NCBI GenBank assembly: GCA_958450365.1 | Contig: CAUEEP010000754.1 | Location: 2,016,001 to 2,080,000, forward strand | Origin: Mesorhabditis belari | Lineage: Eukaryota > Nematoda > Chromadorea > Rhabditida > Rhabditidae | Direction of reading: 5' to 3' | Length of the DNA: 64,000 nucleotides | In this document: positions 1 to 11,306 of the stretch, piece after piece | How positions within the stretch are numbered: position 1 is the stretch's first letter | Layout: each line of letters opens with the position of its first letter | Translations under genes and position numbers: made by a program | The notes under the pieces: model-generated | Database searches by the model: none | Seen by the model: the letters and a program-made list of their open reading frames with translations, nothing else | What the model was told of the DNA's origin: nothing

Positions 1-172
1 CTGTTTTCACTAAAAAAAGAAAACAAAAAGGCTTCTGAATCATTGGGAACTCATGCGAAAGAATGTACTTGGCGGGGAATTCCATTCGGAATTGTATAAA
101 GTTTTAGACTTGAGATTAGTTTTAGAACTCTGAAAAGAACTATCCTTGGTAAAACCTGGAAAGAACTATCCT

Positions 173-246
173 TGAGCCTAAGCCTAAGCCTAAGCCTAAG
201 CCTAAGCCTAAGCCTGAGCCTAAGCCTAAGCCTGAGCCTGAGCCTA
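173..246 (-). repeat. interstitial telomere-type repeat, tract 1
   Basis: About twelve head-to-tail copies of CCTAAG with some CCTGAG variants, which is TTAGGC and TCAGGC on the minus strand. TTAGGC is the nematode telomere unit. The T-to-C variants and the non-telomeric sequence on both sides show that this is an old internal tract and not a chromosome end. Confidence 0.9.
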
Positions 247-356
247 ATTTGCCAGGATCCTCCTATGGGGGGCCCAAGCACAACACCAAAAGCTTGCACC
301 TTAGCTCCGGGAACCGGCTGAGATCCAAAAAATGGGGGGGTTCAGCCCAAACCCAA

Positions 357-402
357 ATAGACTTAGTGCTAGGCGCTAGCCGCTAGCCTTCGCACTAAGT
401 CC
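357..402. repeat. hairpin between two telomeric tracts
   Basis: An inverted repeat begins with GACTTAGTGC and ends with GCACTAAGTC, with a GCTAGC-rich centre. It sits immediately before the second telomere-type tract, so it may be part of the same inserted or repaired block. Confidence 0.6.
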
Positions 403-488
403 AAGCCTAAGCCTAAGCCTAAGCCTGAGCCTAAGCCCGCCTAAGCAAGCCTAAGCCAGCATAAGCCAGCCTAAGCCTAAGCCTAAGC
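403..488 (-). repeat. interstitial telomere-type repeat, tract 2
   Basis: A shorter and more degenerate run of CCTAAG units, including variants such as CCTAAGC, CATAAGC and CCAAAGC. It is in the same orientation as the tract about 160 bp upstream, which suggests one original tract that has since been interrupted. Confidence 0.8.
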
Positions 489-863
489 CAAAGCTAATGC
501 AAAAATTGATCTCATTTCGAATCGAATAGACAATTTTGGGTTGGAAAAGAAGGAATTGGGAAGAGACATTTGAATGGAATGAACGGGGAAAAGGGGAAAC
601 ATATGCATATTTAGGGATTGGCTCATTTGCTTGCAACCAACCCGTACATAATGATCCTTTTGCTGTTTTTACATAGAATAATCGTTGTCCTCAAGTTAAA
701 CTATTCTTGTTTAAAAGAAAAGAGGAAAGAAGATTCTTCTTTAACTTTATTTAGCTTTTTTTAACTTTAACTAACCCTTCTTTAACATATCATTGACTTT
801 TACGATTAGAGGGAACTAATTAGTTTACTCAAAAGGAAGATTGTCAGACCTTTTATACGCGCC

Positions 864-1048
864 GCGCCCCTTTTGCCATTCCAACTTTGAGCTCAAATAT
901 CTCGGTATTCAACTGTCCAATTTGAAGAGTTTTTATACCAATCAACAGAGAAAGATTTGCCGCATCCAATGATACCAAGAACACTAAAATTGAACAGTCC
1001 AAAACCAAGATATTTGAGCTCAAAATTGGATTGCCAATGGCAAAGCCA
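864..1048. mobile_element. fold-back MITE, family F1, copy 1
   Basis: Non-autonomous inverted-repeat element of about 185 bp. One arm contains CTTTGAGCTCAAATATCTCG and the other AAGATATTTGAGCTCAAAAT; the outer ends read CCCTTTTGCCATT and AATGGCAAAG. The same arms occur near 39351-39551 and twice at 49543-49962. No coding sequence is seen. Confidence 0.85.
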
Positions 1049-2029
1049 ATATAATGTCAGATAGCTCAAAATGAATGCTTTGAAACAGCGAAAATGAAGA
1101 GAAGGAGAATAAGATCATTTAGGAGAGAAAGATCATCAAATAATCCCTTTTAAAAGAAAAAAAAGCGCTTGGTTTCTTGAGGTTGATTGAAGAAAAATGG
1201 ATTACCCTTTCACAGAAATGAAGAATGAAACTTTCAAAGCGATTTTAAGAGTGCTTCGACCATCACCTGCAGATTTTTAGCCTTCAGTGACACATAAAAA
1301 TATGCAAGATGAGTCAAAAGTTCAAAGAAAGAATGTTTCATGTCCCCGTCGAAGTCTCGAGAATGGATTGAGAAAGAGAAGGGGAGATTCCCATGAGGGT
1401 CCCCTCTATTTTTCTCATTCTATTCCCCTTCTACATATCCTCTCTTCCTCAGCTATCATTTCTGAGATCTTTTTCATCTTTTCCTTGACTTCTACTGAGA
1501 AAACATCGTCATCAAACAACAACTGGAGACACATTTTTCCCAGCAACAATCAAATCATCGACATTTGGCGCTTTTTGGGTGGTAAACGATGCTATTTTTT
1601 GGATACAAGTTGTACAATACAAGTTATACAATACAAGTTATACAATTTCTTTAGAAAATGATAGAAAAGAAGCGTTAGAAAAGAAGCGTAACAAAAGATT
1701 TGAAAGTAATCCTAGTTGCGCGCTAAGTCTCAGTAAAAAGGTAAGGTAAAAGGTACCAATACACAAAAAAAACTTGATTCCTCGAAAATATGTGAATGGT
1801 TAAGAAATGAGCAAAGAAACGGGCGATCGAGTGAATTTCCGGACACAAAAAGAAGTGAAGAATGGGGAGAATGAGAAGAAAGATAAAATGGATTACTTTT
1901 CAAAGGGAAAACTTTTGACTTATTCTGTAGTTGTGATTTCGAAGCTTTTTGAGGAAACTTTTTGCTGAGAAAGCTGAGAAAACTTGAGGCGTTATTCTAG
2001 AAAAGTGTGTCAGACTTAGTTTAGAACTG

Positions 2030-2230
2030 GCTTAAACAGTCTAGCAGTTACTGGTTTAGCAGTTGCTGGTTTAGCAGTTACTGGCTTAGCAGTTATTGGT
2101 TTAGGAGCTATTGGTTTAGCAGTTATTGGTTTAGGAGTTACTGGTTTAGCAGTTATTGGTGTAGAAGTTATTGGTTTAGCAGTTACTGGTTTAACAGTTA
2201 CTGGTTTAGCAGTTAATAGCTTAAACACTT
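2030..2230. repeat. 15-bp tandem array
   Basis: About thirteen copies of a unit close to TTAGCAGTTACTGGT, with variants (TTAGGAGCTATTGGT, GTAGAAGTTATTGGT). The period is a multiple of three, so an open frame with a KPVTA-type peptide repeat appears on the minus strand. I treat that frame as a by-product of the array. Confidence 0.85.
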
Positions 2231-2560
2231 TTGCATTAAGCTGAGAAGTTAAACTGCTAACAATAAGCCAGAGCTTTCGATGCTTTACTTTGTTGTGAAC
2301 TTGTAGCTATTGCCGAGTTGTCAGTAGTGAAGATCAAAGGGAATTGTGTCTTCTTGAAGATCTTTTGCCCTTTAACCCTTTTCCTCATGGGAATAAATGG
2401 GTGAAGAAGTGTTGAGTGATGAAGTGTCATCTCATCTTCTCTCATCTTCTCATCCATTCCTTTTCTTAAGCCACACTTTCTTTGCTATGCTTCAGTAACC
2501 GTCATGCAAGAGATAATAGCTTTCCTAAAAAATAGATAATAGCTAAAAAGTGCCAAAAAC

Positions 2561-2635
2561 ATAGCCAGGACTCGAACCTGAAAGGTTGGCTTGGCTTTGC
2601 ATGCTAGCCTCTAACCAACTGCGCCATTGGAGAGA
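2561..2635 (-). repeat. tRNA-like remnant
   Basis: On the minus strand there is an A-box-like TGGCGCAGTTGGTTAGAGG and, about 40 bases on, a B-box-like CAGGTTCGAGTCCTG that forms a good T-arm. The 5' and 3' ends do not pair into an acceptor stem, so this is more likely a tRNA pseudogene or SINE head than a working tRNA gene. Confidence 0.55.
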
Positions 2636-3633
2636 CTTTCTTGATGTCGAAAGAGCGGTTAAAACTGGATCCTAAAGACTAAAGACTAAAGACTTTCAAA
2701 CAAATATCTTGTAGGACCTTTGGCAAAGTTTTTACGGATTCATGAACTCTGTGATCGATTTTATAGCTCAACCGTCTCGTGAAGTGATTCCGAACCTCAA
2801 TTTGGAGTCATTCTATGCATCAAAATGTGGATCAAATTAGCCTAAGCATGTCTACATGACTTACGATTTAAGTTGATTTGTTGAACTGACTTTCATCGGT
2901 TCCCATCATTTCCACAAGCTTTCAATAGAGATTCGGCTTTTTAAAGACCCATCCAACGGAGTGTGCGATGAAACACACGTTTATGGGCAGCACAAAGAAC
3001 ACTGATCGTCATCTTTGTTGGTATAATGATTTCCACAAATCTCGAAAAGGTTCTATATCTAGAATTGAACTACAATTCTTGAATTGGACTTGAACTACAA
3101 TTCTAGATATGTAGTGTAATCTTAACACAATCCACAATATACCTACAGAGTTCTCGTTGACAGCTGAAAGCTTGTCACTCTGTGATTCTCATCAAAAGAA
3201 AACTTCAAAAATGAGCTCTGTTTTCGATACTTTTCCGCACTTTTCTTTTCTTTTTCTTTTTCCATTTTGTTCACTCGTCAAATTGGTGGTCACTTGTGGG
3301 AAAAAAGAATGAAGAGAGAAGAAAAGAAAGAAGAAAGAAAGAAGAAAAGAAAGAAGAAAAAGAGAAATGGTTAAAGAGAAGGATTTTTGAGGAAAAGGCA
3401 CTCGGGAAAAGACTGAGAAATCCCCCAAAACGTTTAGCTCAATGCAAATTTCATTCCTGGTGAATCTCCTGAAGAAAGCTCTTCCTTTTTTCATGTTTTC
3501 CGATTGATTTCAAGCTTCTTTTGAGTTCCCATTCAATAATCCTTTGTTCGAGAATTCTATAAACAACCGCAAATATGGAAAAAGAGCTTCATATAGACTT
3601 ATTAAGGGGGTACTTTGTACATTAAACATTTCA

Positions 3634-3695
3634 AGCTGAATTTAATGTACCAGAAAGGGTATAAACACACCATTTCTGGTACATTAAATTCAGCT
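3634..3695. repeat. perfect 23-bp hairpin
   Basis: The arms begin AGCTGAATTTAATGTACC and end GGTACATTAAATTCAGCT. They are a perfect 23-bp inverted repeat separated by 16 bases. It could be the tip of a small fold-back element or a transcribed hairpin. No gene is adjacent. Confidence 0.8.
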
Positions 3696-4159
3696 AAACT
3701 CAGCAATACTCTTCCCCACAAACCAGGGAAATTTCAGAAATTTCAAGGAAATATTTTCCTCAAATTTCAGCGACGAACTTTTTCCTTTTTTTACACCTCG
3801 TGAGAGCTGTTTTGTTGGCTTTGAAACAACTTTGACTGGTTTCTTTTGATGATTGATTGTTTTTAAATCTAATTTAGAGTGATCAAGCAATTCTTGCAAG
3901 GAATTGACGATCTTTTTTTCTTCTTAACTCCACTTGATCATTTTTCTTGAGGCTCAACACTCGATCATTACTCAAATCTGTTCTCGACAATCAACTGACT
4001 CCTTTTCATGAGCAATTATTTGATTTATGGATAAATTCGATGAGCAATTCGAAAATGAGCAATCCGATTTCCACAAAACTACTTCTGATAACAGGTTTGT
4101 TTTGAGAACACAGGTAAACTTTTCTTTTAACAATTTACCTACAAATGTAGCAAATACAA

Positions 4160-5010
4160 GGTTCCAATACGGTTCCAATACGGCTCCAATATGGTTCCAA
4201 TACGGTTCCAATACGGTTCCAATATGGTTCCAATAGGGTTCCAATAGGGTTCCAATACGGTTCCAATACAGTTCCAATAGGGCTCCAATACGGTTCCAAT
4301 ACGGTTCCAATACGGTTCCAATAGGGTTCCAATAGGGTTCCAATAGGGTTCCAATACGGTTCCAATATGGTTCCAATAGGGTTCCAATAGGGTTCCAATA
4401 GGGTTCCAATACGGTTCCAATAGGGCTCCAATAGGGTTCCAATAGGGTTCCAATAAGGTTCCAATAGGGTTCCAATAGGGTTCCAATACGGTTCCAATAC
4501 AGTTCCAATATGGTTCCAATAGGGTTCCAATACGGTTCCAATACGGTTCCAATACGGTTCCAATACGGTTCCAATACGGTTCCAATATGGTTCCAATAGG
4601 GTTCCAATACGGTTCCAATAGGGCTCCAATAGGGTTCCAATAGGGTTCCAATACAGTTCCAATATGGTTCCAATAGGGTTCCAATAGGGTTCCAATAGGG
4701 TTCCAATACGGTTCCAATAGGGCTCCAATAGGGTTCCAATAGGGTTCCAATAAGGTTCCAATAGGGTTCCAATAGGGTTCCAATACGGTTCCAATACAGT
4801 TCCAATATGGTTCCAATAGGGTTCCAATAGGGTTCCAATACGGTTCCAATACAGTTCCAATAGGGTTCCAATACGGTTCCAATACGGTTCCAATACGGTT
4901 CCAATACGGTTCCAATACGGTTCCAATACGGTTCCAATACGGTTCCAATACGGTTCCAATACGGTTCCAATAGGGTTCCAATACGGTTCCAATACGGTTC
5001 CAATACGGTT
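4160..5010. repeat. 11-bp minisatellite, about 77 copies
   Basis: A nearly uninterrupted array of the 11-mer GGTTCCAATAC, with frequent variants ending AGG, ATG, ACA or AAG. Eleven codons span three units, and the minus strand contains no stop in any frame, so three overlapping open frames of 280-365 codons all encode a peptide like [11 protein letters not shown]. The start codons lie in flanking sequence and there are no splice or family signals, so I do not call a gene. The same unit recurs at 14198-14530. Confidence 0.95.
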
Positions 5011-5332
5011 TCCAACAGGACTTTTCCTAAAAGCCATGTTCTAGCCAAGTTCCAGCCAAGTTCCAGCACACTGGGTTTAGCTGGGCTTATTCTAAGCTTG
5101 TTCTAGAACTTTTGCTCTACGAATAGCTACGAATAGAATAATCCAGCTGTTGCATTACTTCCATAAACTTCCTTCCCAATCTCACTACTTACACAAACTT
5201 TGAACTAGTGCAATCATTTCAAAACTTTCCTCATAACTCTTCGGGAACAGCTGTTCCCTTTCCTCATTTCCCCCTCATAATCACTCTCATTTTCCTTTCC
5301 CCTCGAAAAATGATAAGCAATTTCGGATTTAG

Positions 5333-5783
5333 GGATTTTCCTCTTGCTGCGAGTGGCCATCGCTGACAGATTTGTGTCACAACTATTGCAGAACTTGATG
5401 ATGAATTACAATAAGGTTTAGAAATGAAAAATCACCGCAAAAACTCATTTCAGAATGTTCGTCCAGTCAAAAACGCATCCGATGCGCTTACCGTCTATTT
5501 TGGGGCGAGTTTGTGTCGGCTGATTGATGTGGACGAAGTGAATCAAGTGTTGACAACGAGTTTGTGGCTTGAAATGGTGACTTTGAGAGAGTGATTTGTC
5601 CTACTGTAGGCTTACTGTAGCTATTCAGCAATGGACGGACAGCAAACTCGTTTGGAACCCAAAGGACTACGGTGGAACGAGGAAGATCCACATTTCATCC
5701 GATCAAATCTGGACACCCGATGTCGTTTTATACAATAAGTGAATGATCTACATATATAGAAAAGAGCAGTATCTGTCTACCTG

Positions 5784-5876
<93 letters not shown>

Positions 5877-8818
5877 TGTCTAGTTTTAGTCATTGGTCAT
5901 TTTCGGCTTGTCATTGGATAGTTTTTGGCTCAGTACTCGATAATTCGGAAGCTATTATCATTGCTATTTTCAGTGCCGACGGCGAACCCCATATCAGTAT
6001 CGTTTCGCTGGCGATGGTCGATTATTTGGGAACGGTGAGGGGAAATCTTCTTTTTCTCACAATCACAATATGTTTCCCCCTTAAAATCCCCAATTTTCAG
6101 GTGATTTGGATGCCCCCATCGATCTACAAAAGCTTTTGCGCGATCAACATTGCCGATTTCCCGTACGATTCTCAGAAATGCGAGATGAAATTTGGCGGCT
6201 GGACAAACGACGGTTTAATCTTTACAAAGCTTATATCTACAGAAAAACTGTCTTTATTTGATGGTGCCAATACCGTAAATATTCTAATAGAAGAATATAG
6301 GAGCGTATAGGAGCGTCGCGTAGTCGAACAAGGGAAGGTCAACTGACTGAGCCGATCAAATGCTATGCAATCTATACCATTCAGAATTTTTTTTTTCCGA
6401 ATATGTACTCCGTTTTTGTTAAGTAGCAATCTGGCAGGAGTTATAAGTGTCTAAAGTAAAAGCAAAAGAAAAAGCAAAAGAAAAATCCAAAGTGGGGATC
6501 GAACTTGTGAGGTGTCGCTCTGGGTGACGCTGTACTACGGTTGTACCAAATTGAGCTCGCAACGAGGCCGCAAATACCCAAATGACCACATTTTTAGAGC
6601 ATTTGACCGGCTCAGCCAGTTGATCTTCTCTTTTGAGTAAGACATAAGGCCCTATTCTGGCGGGAATGGGACAACTGTCGATGTCGCTCACTGGTAGAGT
6701 GTTCGTCTAGTGATTCTAGACGTCTAGTGACGTCTAGAGGTGCCGGATTCGAACCCCGGCGCTGGCCTTTTTCTTTTTTCCAGTCCTAATCCACAAAAGG
6801 ATGCGTCTAGCTACTGAATTAAGTTCAGATTTAAGTTGTTAGACCAGATCGGACTGGTTCAGACATTCTGACTAGTGATTGACATCCTGACTAACTTTAG
6901 CAAAAAGCAAACAGCAAAATAGCAAAACTTTAGCCGCTTATAACTTCTGGCAGATTGTCATTTAGCAAAAACGGAATACATATTCGGAATCAGCTTAAAA
7001 TTTGGTCGCATAGCATTTGGCCGGGCTCAGCCAGTTGGCTCAGCTCAGCCAGCCTTCCCTTCTTAGACTACGCGACGCTCCTATAGGCAGTTCTTCTATT
7101 AGAATATTTATGGTATCTATCAATTCCAGGTCAAACTCTTGACTTACAACAAATCTCTTCGGATGTCAATGAGAAACCCGAAAAGAAAGTCGACGACTCG
7201 GGGACAGAGTATCAATTTCTGAAATCCGGAATGGGAATCTCTTTCTATCATCCGTTAGTTTAGCAATTTATCAGAGCTGCTTTGTTTTTTTCAAAAACTC
7301 ACGCCCCCTGGCATACTACATTCACAAAAAGTCAAGTGTGCCAGTGATGCGTGTATGAGAGCACAAAGTACAGCACAATTCATTTTACAGCTCCGCCGAA
7401 TGGGATCTCCTTTCTGTGACTTCTTCTCGTTACGCGCAAATCTATCCAGGATGTTGTGGTAGAACGAAGTTCCTCATCAAGCACCAAAAACTCCTCTAGG
7501 TCAACTCTACTACATCGACATTCGCTACACTTTGATTCTTCGCCGGAAAGCGATCTTCTTCACGGTGATGCTCACCATTCCATCAATGCTAATCAGTGAG
7601 TTCTCGATGCTAATCAGTGAGATGCGAAAGCCAAACAAAAAGCTTGATTTCAGCCAATATGACGCCATTCGTTTTCCTCATCCCTCCAATCGAGCACAAA
7701 ATGACCTTCTCAATCTCGGTTTTCGTCGCATTTTCCGTGTTCTACCTTGTTCTCACTCAAATCATTCCACCAACATCGCTCGTTTTGCCATTAATCGGTA
7801 AACTCTAATCGTAAAGTTTAAAAAGGATATCTTTGTCCAGGGAAATATCTTCTTTTCACCTTAATCATGATCTTTTGTTGTATCATCATTTCAGTCGTCA
7901 ATATCAATATCTATCGAAGGTAGGTGAGGGGAAAAGCGACTCAAATCAAATTTCACAGACAAGCTTTTGCTTCGGAGATGTCCGATTGGCAAAGATGGCT
8001 TTTTGTGAGAACTCTACCGAAATATTTGCGATTGAAACAATTGGAATATACTGAAGAAGAGAAAGAACGAGAAATGAAAGGTTTGTTGAAGAGAAATTAC
8101 AAAATTGTCTTTACAAACACAAATGCTCGTCTCAATCTCACTCTAAAACTATCTTAATCCATGTGTTTTTCTTTACAAACACAAACTTTAGAAAGAGAAG
8201 CCCGTAAAGCACGACGAATGGCCCGACGAGGCAGAAGAGTGAGAAGTAAACCCCCAACCAACGATCAATCACCGATCTTTCAATCAAAAAGACTTCGATT
8301 ATTGAGTCTTGTAGAGGTGATTGAAATCTAAATAACCAAAAGAAATGAAAACACTTTAGATGGATGAAACATTCCGGAACAAGAGTGCAGCTGATGCACA
8401 TTCTTTGTTCAAAAGACTCTCAAATGCTGTTCAAATCATCGCTGCTCATTTTCACAATCAGAATCAAGAGAGCAAGGTGTGAAATTTTTAAATGAATAAC
8501 CATCTAATGTACCTTGACTACACTATGACACTTTGACTGGTAAATAAACCGATAAAACTACTTCGAAATTTAGATCACAGATGAATGGCGTTTGATGTCA
8601 CTTGTGATCGATCGAATTTGCCTCATTATCTACCTAATTCTAAACGTTGCTGCAACTATTTGGTATAGATAAACAAGCCCAGGAAAGCTCTATCTTGTTC
8701 CAGGTTTTTGCTTTCTTGTCCAACATTCTTCGATGAACGACCAGAATTGTTTGGCTCTCCCGCACACAAGCCATTGTCTGGCGACGCAATTAACATTATC
8801 TCTAATTACCAGACCTAA
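5333..8818 (+). CDS. nicotinic acetylcholine receptor alpha subunit
   Basis: Pentameric cys-loop cation channel subunit of the plasma membrane, read as about 15 exons giving roughly 500 residues. The extracellular domain starts [20 protein letters not shown] and continues through LIDVDEVNQ and WNPKDYGG. The Cys-loop [15 protein letters not shown] has the canonical 13 residues between cysteines. Loop C ends YPGCCG; the vicinal cysteines define an alpha subunit. TM1 ([13 protein letters not shown]), TM2 ([18 protein letters not shown]), TM3 and TM4 ([16 protein letters not shown]) follow, and the stop is at 8816-8818. The first exon with the start codon and signal peptide was not found; 5333 follows a TTTAG acceptor. 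TM2 resembles the nematode DEG-3-like subgroup, but that placement is inference. An intron holds a (CTGT)n run and another a TIR element. Confidence 0.93.
5777..5876. repeat. (CTGT)n microsatellite
   Basis: About 24 near-perfect CTGT units within an intron of the nicotinic receptor gene. This is an expected length-polymorphic site. Confidence 0.95.
6487..6561 (-). repeat. tRNA-like module in F2 element (minus)
   Basis: The minus strand reads GCGAGCTCAATTTGGTACAA, an A-box-like start, followed about 40 bases later by the B-box-like AAGTTCGATCCCCACTT. It is embedded in the F2 element and has no clear acceptor stem, so it is tRNA-derived and not a normal tRNA gene. Confidence 0.55.
6678..6767 (+). 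repeat. tRNA-like module in F2 element (plus)
   Basis: The sequence GTCGCTCACTGGTAGAGTG resembles a tRNA D-arm and A box. After an expanded middle with TCTAGACGTCTAGTGACG there is GCCGGATTCGAACCCCGGC, a very good T-arm and B box, and a T-run follows. It faces the minus-strand module about 120 bp away in the same element. Confidence 0.6.
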
Positions 8819-9045
8819 ATCCAATAACAGCTTTTCCAAAACAATTAAACTTATTAGTTATTCGGGTATCTTTTTGTATTGTGATTGTATGCATAAAATT
8901 TAATTGTGCGACAATACTGATCCTGTATATTTATCCTCACACAAAAACACGTTTTCTTATCAACAAAGAACAGTTGTTCAAAAAATATTTTAGACTACAG
9001 GAAACGGAAAAAAAATTTGAGACTATTCTAACTACCAAAACAAGC

Positions 9046-9987
9046 TTACAAAGCGAAGAGGATCATGAAGGCCATCGTGAGACAGAAGAGACCCATAGCT
9101 TCGGAGAGAGCGAAACCAAGAATGGCGTACGAGAAGAGTTGCTGCTTGAGGGATGGGTTGCGGGCATATCCGATGACGAGGGCTCCGAAAACGTTTCCGA
9201 TACCTTAAATAATAAAGAGATTATTGCATTTGCAAAGTAAAATTAATAGTAAAAGAATAGTAATTTGTAAATAATATTACCAGCTCCTGATCCAGCGACT
9301 CCAACAGTGGCGGCTCCGGCTCCGATGTACTTGGCAGCGCTGTCAATGTCCTTGCGGGCCACCGAGGTGTGGAGGCAGCGAGCAGCAAGGGCTCCCTCAG
9401 CTCGGAGTGCAAGTGGGGCTCGTTGAGCCTGAAAATATAAATATTAATTTAAACAATTAGCAATGAGTCTTGTAATTAATCAAACATACGCTAGAGTTTA
9501 GGGGTTAGGGGGTCACTTTTTTTCTTCAAAACGACTTTTTCTGGGGTTGTTTCAGGCGTAGATTCCGAAAAACACAACGAGAGCTTGGGAAAAGGCGTGT
9601 TAAGCCGAGTTTCGGGGCTCCAAAGTGCGCGCTTCGAGTATACTTCAAAAAAAGTGCCCGCTAACCGAAATAGCGCAGAGCTTAGTTAATTTTTAAACCT
9701 TCTTGTTCATTTTATCACCTCCGGGTATTGAAAACATTTTTTCTTTTTCTCAATTTACTTCATATCTTGAATAAAGTTTATATACCTATATCAAAATGAC
9801 AAGTTTAACTCAATTAAACAAGAATTTGAAAAATCAACACTATATCTAATGATCGATTCGAAGCTAACAATTTTAGCAACAGCTTTATAGCCTTTAAAAT
9901 CCTCAAATGTTTAATTAAGTGTAAGAAAAATTGCAAACTCACAATGATGGATCGAGCCAATGGGACGGCGAGGCGTTGGCAGTACAT
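9046..9987 (-). CDS. ATP5MC: mitochondrial ATP synthase subunit c
   Basis: Membrane-embedded proton-carrying ring subunit of the F0 sector in the mitochondrial inner membrane. Three exons (9943-9987, 9281-9428, 9046-9203) give 116 residues, which is the usual nematode precursor size. The N-terminal third is an import peptide ([15 protein letters not shown]) ending in a [21 protein letters not shown] region. Two transmembrane helices follow: the glycine-rich [17 protein letters not shown], and [20 protein letters not shown], which contains the essential proton-binding Glu. The polar loop is ARNPSLKQQ. An AG acceptor about 35 bases before the ATG suggests a trans-spliced leader. Intron 1 contains a small inverted-repeat element. 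Confidence 0.97.
9497..9667. mobile_element. small inverted-repeat element in subunit c intron
   Basis: The left end GGTTAGGGGGTCACTTTTTTT pairs imperfectly with AAAAAAAGTGCCCGCTAACC at the right. About 170 bp, no coding content, in the first intron of the ATP synthase subunit c gene. Confidence 0.6.
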
Positions 9988-10473
9988 GTTGCTATTGATG
10001 ATGACGAGCAGGCACTCTGAAAAATAGATAATTGATCAGCTAATAGCAGAAAACAACGAAATTAGAGCCTTGTTAAAGTCAAAAAGGTGTGGTTGATGGC
10101 AAAAACGTTCAATATTCGAGAAATGAGTCGAGTGAGATGGGCGACACAAAGGTCTTGCGGGGAAATTGGCTGAGAAGGAGTATTTTACAGCTACGGTAAA
10201 TGAGACGGGGAAAAGAGGGCAAAGTTTTTGAAAAGAGCACAGTTTTACCGCCTAACTGTAAAAATAAAGAAGGATTCAGTCATAAATAAGCGCCCGAACG
10301 AAAGCTTTAGATGAAAATGAATGAGAAAATGAAATTTAAAACTTTAAATGAAAAAATTTCCAATTTTGCGAGAAAATTTGATGTCTCGTTGTTTGTAGTA
10401 AATTATAATTCGGATAATTTGGATTACGGTAGTCGTTGAGATGGTATTTAATAAAGAAATTTTTTTTTCTTTT

Positions 10474-10706
10474 GGGGTAGACTAGTTTCGGCAATTTTTT
10501 TTGCGCAACTCACCATAACTTTCTTCTAAGTCGGTCAATCTTTATGCTTTTGGTGTCATTTTGTTGCACTTATTGAGATCTACAAAATGAAACCAAAAGC
10601 ATAAAGATTGACCGACTTAGAAGAAAGTTATGGCGAGTTGCGCAAACGACCCAGTTGCGCAAATAACCCTGTTGCGCAAAAAAAGTCGCGGAAACTAGCC
10701 TACCCC
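10474..10706. mobile_element. fold-back MITE with GGGGTAG ends
   Basis: The ends are GGGGTAGACTAGTTTC and GAAACTAGCCTACCCC. The inner arms match over about 50 bp (CGGTCAATCTTTATGCTTTT against AAAAGCATAAAGATTGACCG). The element lies upstream of the subunit c gene, about 490 bp from its start codon. No coding capacity. Confidence 0.9.
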
Positions 10707-11306
10707 GTTCTTTTTGCAAACGTGTTGAATAAAAATTCATTCAATCAATAGAATTTGGCAATTTGTAAAGTTCGGCGATTGAGCGATGGAGCTGGCCAAG
10801 GTGAATCGACTGATTGAGTCAGTGATGGATGAATGATTGAAGCTAACGAAAAAGTCGGAGGAGTTGATTTAAGGAGTAACATTAAGCAATTTCATAAAAC
10901 TCATCGATTCATTAACAAATCTTTTGAGCAAAACTTATAACGATGACCGTCTTGGACGAACAAATGTCAAGAATTCTAAGCCATTTGACGCAAAAATTTC
11001 TACAGATTCACCAACTGCTAAATTTAGCAAAATTTTTGGTCAACCAACGACCTCAAGTTTGTGGACCTCGAGTTTTGCTAGATTTAGCACCAAACGATGT
11101 TTGTTTTTTTTGCTGACGGAATTAGCTTTATGTGGCTGCTAGCAAAGTTGCTAAATGCTAAATTGCTAAATCGATTTTGCAAAATTGGTAAATGCTAAAC
11201 TGTTAAATCCGTTTAGCAAAATTGCTAGATGGTAAATGGTCAATAGTTTGATGGACCCGGGCCCTGGTCTCTCGACATTGACAGCCTGAGCCAATTGGTA
11301 AACTTG

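Larger units (their letters stand above)
1..5300. other. gene-free repeat-rich stretch
   Basis: I found no convincing gene here. The interval holds two telomere-type tracts, a fold-back element (about 864-1048), a 15-bp array (about 2030-2230), a tRNA-like remnant (about 2561-2635), a short perfect hairpin (3634-3695) and the 11-bp minisatellite at 4160-5010. The open frames in it follow the repeats or are short, with no recognisable domain and no good splice partners. Confidence 0.6.
6271..7115. mobile_element. TIR element, family F2, copy 1, with tRNA-like cargo
   Basis: The left end is TACCGTAAATATTCTAATAG and the right end CTATTAGAATATTTATGGTA. Inside these, GGAGCGTCGCGTAGTC pairs with GACTACGCGACGCTCC. 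More distant parts of the arms also pair (for example CCGAATATGTACTCCGTTTTTG with CAAAAACGGAATACATATTCGG in pieces). No transposase is seen. It lies in an intron of the nicotinic receptor. A shorter relative is at 53820-54302. Confidence 0.9.

Noticed and set aside
2016..2228. Minus-strand KPVTA-repeat open frame
   Set aside because: Period-15 tandem repeat; no signal peptide or splice partners.
2561..2635. A functional tRNA gene
   Set aside because: Good B box, but the ends do not form an acceptor stem; called a tRNA-like remnant.
3972..5069. Three long overlapping minus-strand open frames of 280-365 codons
   Set aside because: They follow the 11-bp minisatellite in all three frames, have no family, and lack splice or start context.
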